Below, one piece after another: positions 50,238 through 61,373 of a stretch of 64,000 nt of DNA. This stretch comes from Zanthoxylum bungeanum (Eukaryota > Streptophyta > Magnoliopsida > Sapindales > Rutaceae). The stretch covers positions 1,054,001 through 1,118,000 of the forward strand of contig SKCR01007812.1 of NCBI GenBank assembly GCA_019454045.1, read 5' to 3'. Numbering within the stretch: the stretch's first letter is position 1; each line of letters starts with the position of its first letter. The notes under the pieces are model-generated. The model was not told the origin of the DNA, did not search any database, and worked only from the letters and a program-made list of their open reading frames with translations. Made by a program: the position numbers and the translations under genes.

Positions 50238-51276
50238 TGAAAATTCGGGGTTATCCTAAGTTCTGACCCTATGCGGAATTATAAACAATAAGCAGGACAA
50301 GTCATGTTACTGCTACTATGGAATTGCAATAGGCAAATTAACAGGCAACCACAATAACAAATAAATAAAATATGCTGCAAATATAAAAACAATAACGATA
50401 AATAAAGCAGCAAATGAAATCAATCACACAAAATTCAACACAATAATTTTGGTGACGAAGTGGAAAACTCTTCCGAGTAAAAAACCACTCCGGGTATAGG
50501 CTACCACCCGAATCCACTATATCGAGAAAAATTTACAGCGATGGTCAAGACCTATAGTGGCAACTCCACCGACTCAAGTACCTCTATACTGCAAGAACTC
50601 AAGGAACTCCTCAAGCCCGCGACCCACGGTTTTCTTCAGAACCTCTGAAGTCTCTGAGTAGATTGTATCACCTCTGAACGTCGGAACTCCGACTACCAAA
50701 ATGAAGAATACAAGAAGATGAAGAAGTCTTCAATGGTGGATTCAAAGAGAGTTGAAAGCTTTGAGAGATTTGGCTCAAGGGAAAAGTGTTTCAGCTCTTT
50801 CAACTCCTGAGAATGGCGGCTATAGTGTTATATTTATAGGTAGGGTAAAAAGCTAGGGTTTTGCAGGTCAAATACGCGTTTAGATCGCAGTCGCGTTCGA
50901 ACGCTTACTAGAACGCTACACGAACGCGCCCTTTCTGTGAAGACTCGTTCGAACGTCAATCGAACGCACAACGAACATAAGCTCTCTGGAATACTCCCGT
51001 TCGAACCCCACAAGAACGTGCATCGAACGTTTGCTCTCTGGAATGCTCCCGTTCGAACCCAATAAAGAACGCGCCACTAACGCCACACGTTCGAACCCAC
51101 AAACGAACGCAGCACTGACGCTAATCATTGGAACACTGAAACGAACGCACCACGAACGCATGACTGATGCACAGCAGCCAGAAACCAGTCCAATTGCACA
51201 AAGATCTTCATGAAAGATTACAACTCAATTGAACTTGTTTTGTCACGGACACATGCCAATAAAAATGGAACTAACA
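50238..51276 (-). repeat. 3' LTR of the outer SIRE-like element (1039 bp)
   Basis: Plus strand TGAAAATTCGGGG...GGAACTAACA. On the minus strand the polypurine tract AAAGGGGGAGAT lies directly before it (51288-51277). It contains a TTCGAACG-rich tract (50882-51110). Left flank ATTTC should be the target duplication; its partner is outside the window. Confidence 0.92.
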
Positions 51277-52404
51277 ATCTCCCCCTTTGGCATTCCGTGA
51301 CAAAACACTACCTAATACAAAGACTACGGTAATAGACCAAAAAGAAAATAGTCAACTGTCAACCATCAAAACAGTGACTTATTACAAATGGACTCGATCT
51401 AACACCTAACAAAGTAGTCTTGAAATTAATGCCACCGCAGCAACATACCTGCTACCTGAAACATCCACAGACAACAATATACCGTGAAAAGCATTGAGAT
51501 AATCAAATAGAACATAAAGCAGGTAAAAATCTCATACATGTACAAGTAGAAATCATTCACCCCCTTAATCTTAACTCCCCTTAAAACGGAGATATCTAAA
51601 GGATATTCTACTGCTCCCTCATATATATTAAGGCTCTCCCCCTTAATATATTACTCTCCTCCTTTTTTGTCACGAAATGACAAAGGATAAAAAGAAACAG
51701 GAAAAATAACAGGAGAACAGGAAAAAACACATGTAAGAGCATAAACAAACAGGAATTACTCCCCCTCACTAACAGGCACATAAAGTTAGCAAAATAAGAC
51801 ACGGGAAGCAAACCAAAACTCAGAAAGGTGCACAGGAAATAAAAAAATAGGTATGCAATAACATGAAGCACACACAGTCACATACTGAGATAAATAAAAA
51901 TCCTGTCAAAAACTGACTGAAACAACATTTCAAGCTGATACAATGATACCCAATCAGTATTCAGCTGTTTATGACATGAAACAATATGCATCATTTTAAA
52001 AGTGGCTAAATACAACACTTATGCATATGACATAAACACCAAATCATATAAAGCACTTGCGTGGAAAAAAAGTGCATAACGAATCAAGGCTTAAGACCTT
52101 ATTTTATGAGCGGGACACAGCCAAAGAAATACATCTCTAAACAAACCAAGTCCACAAAATAGGTGTTCAAACTCAGCACCACTAGGACCTGAAAATAAGC
52201 AACATTGGTTGCATGCTATAATATTTACCCCAGAAATATCATGAGCTCATATTTAATAACTCTTTCGAGTGAAGGGTTTTTGCCCTTATCTTTTGAATTT
52301 GGCCATTTTGGCTTTTTTGCACTTGAGTCTCATTGTTCTTTTTAAATATATTTCTTTTTACTTTTACAAGGGGATAGCAAGGTCAACTAGTCAAAGGTCA
52401 CACT
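51277..52404 (-). mobile_element. Outer SIRE-like element, internal part 1 (non-coding, next to the 3' LTR)
   Basis: Starts with the polypurine tract, then ~1.1 kb without long reading frames. It matches 56696-57820 of the inner element closely and continues at 61374 after the nested insertion. No pol domain is seen. Confidence 0.88.
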
Positions 52405-53067
52405 TGAGAATTCGGGGTTATCCTAAGTTCTGACCTTATGCGGAATTACAAACAATAAGCAGGACAAGTCTTGTTACTGCTACTATGGAATTGCAACAGG
52501 CAATATAACAAATCAACCAACTAAAATAATAAGCTGCAAATGTAAAAACAATAACAATAATTAAAGCAGCAAATATAATCAAACCACACAAAATCAACAC
52601 AAGTAATTTTGGTGACGAAGTGGAAAACTCTTCCGAGTAAAAAACCACTCCGGGTATATCGGCTACCAGCCCAATCCACTATATCGAGAAAAACTTACAG
52701 CGATGGTCAAGACCTATGGTGGCAACTCCACCGACTCAAGTACCTATATACTGCAAGAACTCAAGGCAACTCCTCAAGCCCGCGACCCACGGTTTTCTTC
52801 AGAACCTCTGAAGTCTCTGAGTAGATTGTATCACCTCTGAACGCCGAAACTCCGACTACCAAAACTCCTCCTATAGAACTCTAAAGGATTAGGGATTTTG
52901 GGTTAAGTTGTGTTGAAGGTTTATCAAAGAATGGATTTCACCATTAACAAAGAAGACATAAGATTCAAAGAGTCTTCAAGGTGAAATCAAATAGAGTTGA
53001 AAGCTTTGAGAGTATTTGGCTCAAGAGAAATATGCTTCAACTAACTAGAATGGCGGCTAAAGGTTAT

Positions 53068-56000
53068 TGTAGGACACAGAACCTGGGCGACGCCGTTCCT
53101 AGGCTCGCGGCCTAGTTGGGAAGGATTACATAACATGGAGTCGCCACCACGTGGTGAACCGGGACAAAGATTTAAGGCGCACTCACCCCTCGCAAGGAAG
53201 ACCTCAAACCGTTGGGTTCGGAATGGTCCCTTACTCATGTCACTTGTAATGAAAGGATTTATATAATAATTTAAACAAACTGAAGTAACACTTATTTCTA
53301 AGGGTATCATGCTTCTAAATTCACATTTATAAAATAAAATATGCGCCTAAATATACATGTATTTCACATATAAGATTGCATGCTTCGAAGTACATTAAAT
53401 CAACAAACAGGCAATTTCATTGGCATGTTGTATTCATGGAAACGGAAGCACATACTAACCACACAAGCACACATAAAGGCGAATCAAATGATGGTGAACA
53501 TGTGATTTCATAGACATATCATAAACAAATAGCCATTACATGTCCATGCACAAATAAAAGGGTCAACTAAGTACATAATGCAAAAAGATACTTAGGGATG
53601 CAATTAGGCATTAAAGTGAGCATGCTATGACATGGTGCAAAAGAAGATAGATATAGACACAAGACGCACATGTGATGAAAATGACTCAATTCAGTGTATT
53701 CGCGTTCGTGTAGCGTTCGTAAACGCGTTCGAACGATAAACAGAAGGTTCGCGTCCGTATAGCGTTTGATAACGCGTTCGAACGGGACCAGACAGAAAAC
53801 ATGCGTTCGTGCGGCGTTTCGGAACGCGTTCGAACGGTTTACAGCAGTGACCTCCAAAATGCAGTAAACAACATGACACATACATGAACATATGAATATA
53901 TGACTTCTCGTACATAACAACAGATTAAGGGGCGCGGCAAATCATTGTAGCAAAGGTAGCTTTTAAGCATTTTCATCCCTCAAAGTGGAGGACCTTTGAT
54001 CTCACTTGATAAGCCCATGCGCAATGCAATATGATGCATGAATTTTCAAAAAGACATTATGAAGCGAATGACTAAATAAAAGAGGCGCGGCGAAGTACTG
54101 CCGTAAAGGTGGCCTTTTGGGGCTCTTTGTCTCTCAAGGAGAGGACCTTTAGACCAACATACTAAGCCCATGCGCGTCACATCACAATACATGAAATAAA
54201 GACAATAAAAGTGTAGGACTTCATATGCCCGATTGAACGTACATTCAACCCAACACACTTCGTCCGGCGCGGCGAAGTAGTGTCACAAAGGTGGCCTTTT
54301 AGGCTCTTCGTCTCTCAAAGAGGGGACCTTTGGACTAACTCACTAAGCCCATGCGCGTCACATCACAATACATGAAATAAAGACAATAAAAGTGTAGGAC
54401 TTCATATGCCCGATTGAATGTACATTCAACCCAAACACACTTCGTCCGGCGCGGCGAAGTAGTGTCACAAAGGTGGCCTTTTAGGCTCTTCGTCTCTCAA
54501 AGAGGGGACCTTTGGACTAACTCACTAAGCCCATGCGCTCGATCGCATCATAACATAAATAAATAACATGCGGAAATTAAAAGGCGGAATAATAAAGTGA
54601 GGATAATCAAAATAACATAAAGCGAAATATACGCCATTTACTCAAGTGGTACGTGGAATTGTAGCCCAAGTACAGACCGCACTACCGTCCATTCGGAATC
54701 GGCTACGGAATTTACGTCTGGGTTTCCATCCTATATACCACGAGAGACGACGTATTTTCCGTTTTAACCAATGGCCACAACACACATCACATGCAAACAA
54801 TATTTAATAAATAATTTAAAACACAATTAAAAGGATCAATAAAAATCGAATAAATAATAAAAAGAAAACAAGTGTGAAAGGTACCCTCAGGTCTAACCTT
54901 TTAAGTCGTCTTCCGGACTCGCGTTTACAACCGTCGGAAGGGCTATCACTCCGCAACTTTTCTGGTTCACTGGTTTGCGTTTTAACCTCGCTGTTTCGCT
55001 GTTTTGCTCGCTGTTTTCACTCCGTTTTGCTGCTATTTCGCTGCCGCTTCGCTGCTCACTGTTTCAGGTACATTTAGGGACTGTTCTGTGCGGTTTTGGG
55101 ACTGTTTTGGGGTATTTTCGGGGACTGACTTACTCACTGTTTGGCTTACTGTTGAGGGGCTGTTTTGATGGGTTAAAATCGCACAAAAACTGGGCAGAAC
55201 AGTGGGGCAAAGTGCGGCAGTTTTGTGAAGCAGTGCAGTGGGTTTGTTGAAGGGAAGCAACGTGTTTGATTTGTGAGGTTTTCTATCTATGCGCCGATGA
55301 ATGGGGAAGTTACGTGAGAGTTGAGTGGTGAGTGCAAATGTTGATGCGTGATGAAGGCTTTGGTTAGTGGTCAATTTTTGGGTGTGGCTGATGAGGGTTT
55401 ATTATTTTTTTTTGTGTTTGTGAGGGGCTGGTCTGTGTGTGCCGTGTGAGTTGATGAGAGGTTGATGATGAAGCTTAGGGTTATATTTTTTGTATTTTTG
55501 CCGTGGAGATTCGTAGCTTAGGGTTTAGTTTAGTGTGGTTTATATAGTGAGGGGAATCAATTAGGGTTTGCATGGCTTAATTAGGAAATAATATCAATTA
55601 ATTGGTGTATTATTTTAGGTAAAAATATTTAATTTGGGTGGGAATTTCTTTAATTTAGGTGATTGATTTGTTTAATTAGGTGAGTGATTTATTAAATTAG
55701 GAATTAAATTATTTTGATTGATTTTAATTTGGAAGTGAATTATTTAATCTTGGTAAGTATTTTTTATTATTTTGGTAGGTGATTATTTAGATTTTATTTG
55801 TTTTATTTAATTTGGTATTTTGTTTGATTAATATTTAATTTGTTTATTTAATTTGAATTGGAATTAATTTAATTAGAATTTAATTTAATTAATTTAATTG
55901 GTTTGTGATTTTTAGATTTAACATTTAATTTAATTAGTTATTTAATTTCAATTAGTTTACATTTGTGAGTTAATTAATTTTAATTTACTTATATTTAATT

Positions 56001-56287
56001 TAAATTTAATTTGTGACATATATTTTAAATGTTTAATTATTTTGGTTTGTGACATATATTAATTATTTCTCTGGATGTGATTTAATGGGCTTGGGCTAAG
56101 GTTAAGTTTTAAAACGGAGATCCAACAGCGAACCCGAAGCTAAACACGTGAACTAAATCCGACACAACCGTCAATTCTTGACTCTTCCTTCCGACGTCTG
56201 TTTCCCGCGATTTCCGTGACTTAAAAGATAGTGCCTCCAAATGAGGCTCATCATCGGGTTTTCACATGCAAAAATGCAATGCCTACA
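53068..56287 (-). mobile_element. Solo LTR C (3.2 kb) nested in the inner element's 3' LTR
   Basis: TGTAGGACACAG...GCAATGCCTACA with a perfect duplication GTTAT (53063-53067, 56288-56292). The sister LTR at 60959-60969 shows the empty site (GGGTTATATTT). TATA on the minus strand (TATATAAACC, ~55540). Contains three TTCGAACG minisatellite units (53697-53838), four ~180-bp units (53930-54541) and one ~98-bp module (54645-54742). Confidence 0.96.
53930..54541. repeat. ~180-bp tandem block in LTR C (four units)
   Basis: Units begin GGCGCGGC near 53932, 54082, 54266 and 54448. The last two (period ~182 bp) are almost identical, including ATATGCCCGATTGAA and ACACTTCGTCC. Homologous to 9155-9605 in LTR B. 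Confidence 0.9.
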
Positions 56288-58164
56288 GTTATATTTATAG
56301 GTAGGGTGAAAACCTAGGGTTTTGCAGGCCAAAAACGCGTTCAGATTGCAGTCGCGTTCGAACGCTTACCAGAACGCTACACAAACGCGCCCTTTCTGTG
56401 AAGACTCGTTCGAACGTCAATCGAACGCACAACGAACGTGAGCTCTCTGGAATGCTCCCGTTCGAACCCCACAAGAACGTGCCTCGAACGTTTGCTCTCT
56501 GGAATGTCCCGTTCGAACCCAATAGAGAACGTGACACTAACGCCACCGTTCAACACTGCAACGAACGCACCACGAACGTATGTCTGATGCACAGCAGCCA
56601 GAAACCAGTCCAATTGCACAAAGATCTTCAAGAAAGATTACAACTCAATTGAACTTGTTTTTCACGGACACATGCCAATAAAAATGGAACTAACAATCTC
56701 CCCATTTGGCATTCCGTGACAAAACACTACCTAATACAAAGACTACGGTAATAGATCCAAAAAGAAAATAGTCAAATGTCAACCATCAAAACAATGACTT
56801 ATTACAAATGGACTCGATCTAACACCTAACAAAGTAGTCTTGAAATTAATGCCACCGCAGCAACATACCTGCTACCTGAAACATCCACAAACAACAATAT
56901 ACCGTGAAAAGCATTGGGATGATCAAATAGAACATAAAGCAGGTAAAAATCTCATACATGTACAAGTAGAAATCCTTCTCCCCCTTAATCTTAACTCCCC
57001 TTAAAACGGAGATTTCTAAAGGATATTATACGACTCTCTCCTATATATTAAGGCTCTCCCCCTTAATATATTACTCTCCCCCTTTTTGTCACGAAATGAC
57101 AAAGGGTAAAAGAAACATGAAAAATAACAGGAGAACATGAGAAAACACATGCAAGAGCATAAACAAACAGGAATTACTCCCCCTCACTAACAGGCACAGA
57201 AAGTTAGCAAAATAAAACACGGGAAGCAAAATAAAACTCAGAAAGGTGCACAGGAAAGAAAAAAAAGGTATGCAATAACATGAAGCACACACATGCACAT
57301 ACTGAGATAAATAAAAATCCTGTCAAAAACTGACTGAAACAGCATTTCAAGCTGATACAATGATACCCAGTCAGTATTCAGCTGTTTATGACATGAAACA
57401 ATATGCATCATTTTAAAAGCGGCTAAATACAACACTTATGCATATGACATAAACACCAAAGCATATAAAGCACTTGCGTGAAAAATAAAGTGCATAACGA
57501 ATAGGCTTAAGACCTTATTTTATGAGCTGGACACAGCCAAAGAAATCCATCTCTAAACAAACCAAGTCCACTAAATAGGTGTTCAAACCCAGCACCACTA
57601 GGACCTGAAAATAAGCAACATTGGTTGCATGCTATAATATTTACCCCAGAAAAATCATGAGCTCATATTTAATAACTCTTTCGAGTGAAGGGTTTTTGCC
57701 CTTATCTTTTGAATTTGGCCATTTTGGCTCTTTTGCACTTGAGTCTCATTTTTTTTTTAAATATATTTCTTTTTACTTTTACAAGGGGATAGCAAGGTCA
57801 TCTAGTCAAAGGTCACACTATTTAAATGAACAAAGTATGATAGAAATTAGATTGCCAGTCCAAAAACTCATACATGCGACCAAGCCTTGATAAAATAAAA
57901 ACGTGTATGTGAAGGTGCAAGCACAGGATATACCAAAGGTTTTTATCACACACACTCATGTATATAGAGCATCAAGAAAAATAACAGCATATCATACATG
58001 CATAATCATATATCCTACATACCAGGATCACATGCACATGCTATTCATGCTCTAACAAGCCATAAAAATATTTTTGGTCTTTTCAAAATATATAATTTTT
58101 TTTTTTGATTTTTCAGTTTTAAGGCACAATAAAAATAAAGACACAAACAGGCTTGTAAAATATC

Positions 58165-58262
58165 CAATGATACGTGGAGTTGTATCCCGAGTGCAGATCA
58201 TACTACCGTCCATTCGGAATCGGCTATGAAATTTATGTCCGGGTTTCCATCCTATATACCAA
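58165..58262. repeat. ~98-bp shared module in the inner SIRE-like element
   Basis: TACGTGGAGTTGTATCCCGAG...CGTCCATTCGGAATCGG...GGGTTTCCATCCTATATACC. Other copies: 4791-4888 (opposite orientation), 8614-8712, 9711-9808, 54645-54742, 61727-61822. Confidence 0.92.
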
Positions 58263-58380
58263 GGGATATATAACAAAAACAAGACACGCACACACCCATA
58301 TGCTGTGAAAACAAAATAAACGTGCAAAAACATAAAACACACGCACACACACATGCAATGGGAAAATAAAAATGCATCTT

Positions 58381-60262
58381 TCAAGCAGAGTTACACCGAA
58401 GTGTACTATCAAAATGTCCATCAGGACACGCAGAAGAAGATGGAAATTCATCTTGCTTCCTCACCCAAACCTTTCTAGGAGCCTCTCCACATGAGAGTTC
58501 CCAGACAACAAAGCAAGTTTCTCACTCAAGAATTGAGCTTGTTTGGTTAGTGCAGAAACTTGAGAAGCTAGATTTGAAGAGTCAAATCTAGGTGACACCT
58601 TCTTAGGCCTATTCTTTTGCTTGTGAAGCATGAAGCACTTAGGCCTAATGTGTCCCGCCTTGCCACAATGGTGGCACACGGGCACAAACCTCTGACGAGA
58701 GCGAGGTTTACCCACAACACCTCTAGATCGAGGTTGGGTCATAGGACGAGGAATAAATGGAGGAATAACATGACTACACTCAACAGGTTTCTTGCCTAAG
58801 TCATGTTTAGCTACTACATGCACAGCTTTGGAAGAATAAGCCTTATCACAGTTAGGCTCAGAAATAATTCCTAACTTACGATCCACATTTTTATTCTCAC
58901 TAGAAAATACAGACAATTGGGTTGGGTTCTATTATCTTCAAGTTCAGTTTCTAATATTTGGACCTTATTAATTAGACCTCTATTTCTCTCCTCCAGGTCA
59001 TCTACCATCAAAAGGCTCTGCTCAAATTTGGCTTGAGCTTCATTCTTTTCTAGCTCAACAGCTTTCAGCCTTTTACTGACGTCTATGTTAGTCTTCTTAA
59101 TAGCTAAACTCTCATTAAACAGTTCAACATAAGCTACCTGAAGACTTTCCTCATCTGCAGACTCATCAAGAGAGACTTATGAATCATCATCATTAACCAC
59201 AATCTCTCTCTCATCAGTCACACTAGCAGTAAAGGCAATAAAATTTTTCTTGCCTTTAGGAGACTCATCAGAAGAATAACCACCTTCTGAATCACTAGGA
59301 GAGACAGCCATGACTTTCTTGCCTTTAGCTCTGAGATATGTAGGGCACTCTGGTCGAATATGCCCATAGCCTTCACACTCATGGCATTGGATATCACGGG
59401 ATCTACTACCCCTATCCTCTCTAGACTCTTTTCTGCTATGCCTACTCTTTTTAGGCATAACCTCCCTATCTTTATTACTGCTATGGCCACTCTTCTTAAG
59501 TTTAAGAAATTTCTTAAACTTCTTTGCAAACAAGGCCAAATCATGATCCTTGATGGTATCATCATCACTAAACGAATCATGCACAACTTCCTTAGCGATT
59601 TTCATCGCAAACGTTTTTGGCTCTCTAAAACCAGGAAGCTTTTTCTCATAAACATGCAGCTTTCCTACGAGTTCATCTAAATTAAGCTGATCGAGGTCAT
59701 TGCTTTCCTCGATGGCGGTGATTTTGGGTAGGAACTTATCAGGTAGGGATCTCAGGATTTTCCTAACTATCCTATTCGTAGGTATAGTCTCACCTAGGTT
59801 AAAACTAGAGTTAACGATATCGTTAATCTCAGCATAAAATTCATCAAAGGTCTCATCATCTTTCATTTTGGCGACCTCAAACCTAGTGGCTAAATCCTGG
59901 AGTCTATTATTTTTAACAGACAATGTGCCTTCATGCACAGTCTGCAGGATGTCCCAAGCATCTTTGGCTATCTCACACATTGAGATTCTCCTAAACTCAG
60001 TAGAACACACAGCACCATGTATGGCATTAACAGCCTTGATGTTCCTATTGCTAGCATCAAATTCATCCTTGGTCCAGGTCAATTTATCTTTAGGGGAAGA
60101 TACCCCATCAACAACAACAACGGGAGGTTTCCACCCGTATTCAACAGTCATCCAGACCCTCTCATCTAAGGACTTAAGGAACGCCTTCATGTGAACCTTC
60201 CAATGTAAATATTCTGTGCCATCAAAAAATGGCGGACAGTTTAAGGGTTGACTACGCTCCAT
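58381..60262 (-). pseudogene. Gag of the inner SIRE-like element (damaged)
   Basis: Retrotransposon capsid-type Gag of the SIRE/Maximus copia lineage. Start MERSQPLNCPPFFDG at 60262; UBN2-type Gag core (WKVHMKAFLK, WDILQTVHEGT, FDEFYAEINDIV, SLPDKFLPKITAIEE); first zinc knuckle CHECEGYGHIRPEC (~59380); acidic and coiled-coil middle; second knuckle CHHCGKAGHIRPKC (~58660). Lesions against the outer copy: a GAA-to-TAA change after VVNDDDS (~59177), a ~5-bp gain near 58925 and a 1-bp loss near 58490. The frame closes with a stop at 58381, at the same point as the outer copy, with no pol following. The Gag start is 25 bp from the PBS. Confidence 0.93.
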
Positions 60263-60303
60263 AGCTAATGGGTCAAGGATCGAGTTCAGGCTCTGATACC
60301 AAT

Positions 60304-61373
60304 TGAGAATTCGGGGTTATCCTAAGTTCTGACCCTATGCGGAATTACAAACAATAAGCAGGACAAGTCCTGTTACTGCTACTATGGAATTGCAACATGC
60401 AATATAACAAATCAACCAACTAAAATAATAAGCTGCAAATGTAAAAACAATAACAATAATTAAAGCAGCAAATATAATCAAACCACACAAAATCAACACA
60501 AGTAATTTTGGTGACGAAGTGGAAAACTCTTCCGAGTAAAAAACCACTCCGGGTATATCGGCTACCAGCCCAATCCACTATATCGAGAAAAACTTACAGC
60601 GATGGTCAAGACCTATGGTGGCAACTCCACCGACTCAAGTACCTCTATACTGCAAGAACTCAAGGCAACTCCTCAAGCCCGCGACCCACGGTTTTCTTCA
60701 GAACCTCTGAAGTCTCTGAGTAGATTGTATCACCTCTGAACGCCGGAACTCCGACTACCAAAACTCCTCCTATAGAACTCTAAAGGATTAGGGATTTTGG
60801 GTTAAGTTGTGTTGAAGGTTTATCAAAGAATGGATTTCACCATTAACAAAGAAGACATAAGATTCAAAGAGTCTTCAAGGTGAAATCAAAGAGAGTTGAA
60901 AGCTTTGAGAGTATTTGGCTCAAGAGAAATATGCTTCAACTAACTAGAATGGCGGCTAAGGGTTATATTTATAGGTAGGGTGAAAACCTAGGGTTTTGCA
61001 GGCCAAAAACGCGTTCAGATCGCAGTCGCGTTCGAACGCTTACTAGAACGCTACACGAACGCGCCCTTTCTGTGAAGACTCGTTCGAACGTCAATCGAAC
61101 GCACAACGAACGTGAGCTCTCTGGAATGCTCCCGTTCGAACCCCACAAGAACGTGCCTCGAACGTTTGCTCTCTGGAATGTTCCCGTTCGAACCCAATAG
61201 AGAACGTGACACTAACGCCAACCGTTCGAACACTGCAACGAACGCACCACGAACGTATGTCTGATGCACAGCAGCCAGAAACCAGTCCAATTGCACAAAG
61301 ATCTTCAAGAAAGATTACAATTCAATTGAACTTGTTTTGTCACGGACACATGCCAATAAAAATGGAACTAACA
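60304..61373 (-). repeat. 5' LTR of the inner element (1070 bp)
   Basis: Plus strand TGAGAATTCGGGG...GGAACTAACA. Uninterrupted copy of the 52405-56695 LTR and the empty-site reference for solo LTR C. Confidence 0.95.

Larger units (their letters stand above)
52405..61373 (-). mobile_element. Inner SIRE/Maximus-like Gag-only LTR retrotransposon, complete, nested
   Basis: LTRs: 52405-56695 (3' LTR, lengthened by solo LTR C) and 60304-61373 (5' LTR, 1070 bp). Flanked by a perfect 5-bp duplication ACACT (52400-52404, 61374-61378). PBS TGGTATCAGAGCC on the minus strand at 60301-60289; polypurine tract CCAAATGGGGAGAT at the other end (56710-56697). The 3.6 kb interior holds one gag region (58381-60262) and then ~1.7 kb of non-coding DNA, with no protease, integrase or RT. 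Removing LTR C makes the two LTRs almost equal in length, which suggests a recent insertion. Confidence 0.95.

Noticed and set aside
51608..52648. Hydrophobic short frames in the SIRE-like interior and LTR (LLFFLFLF, VFTFAAYYF)
   Set aside because: Arise from T-rich non-coding DNA, repeated in LTR copies; no start context or family.
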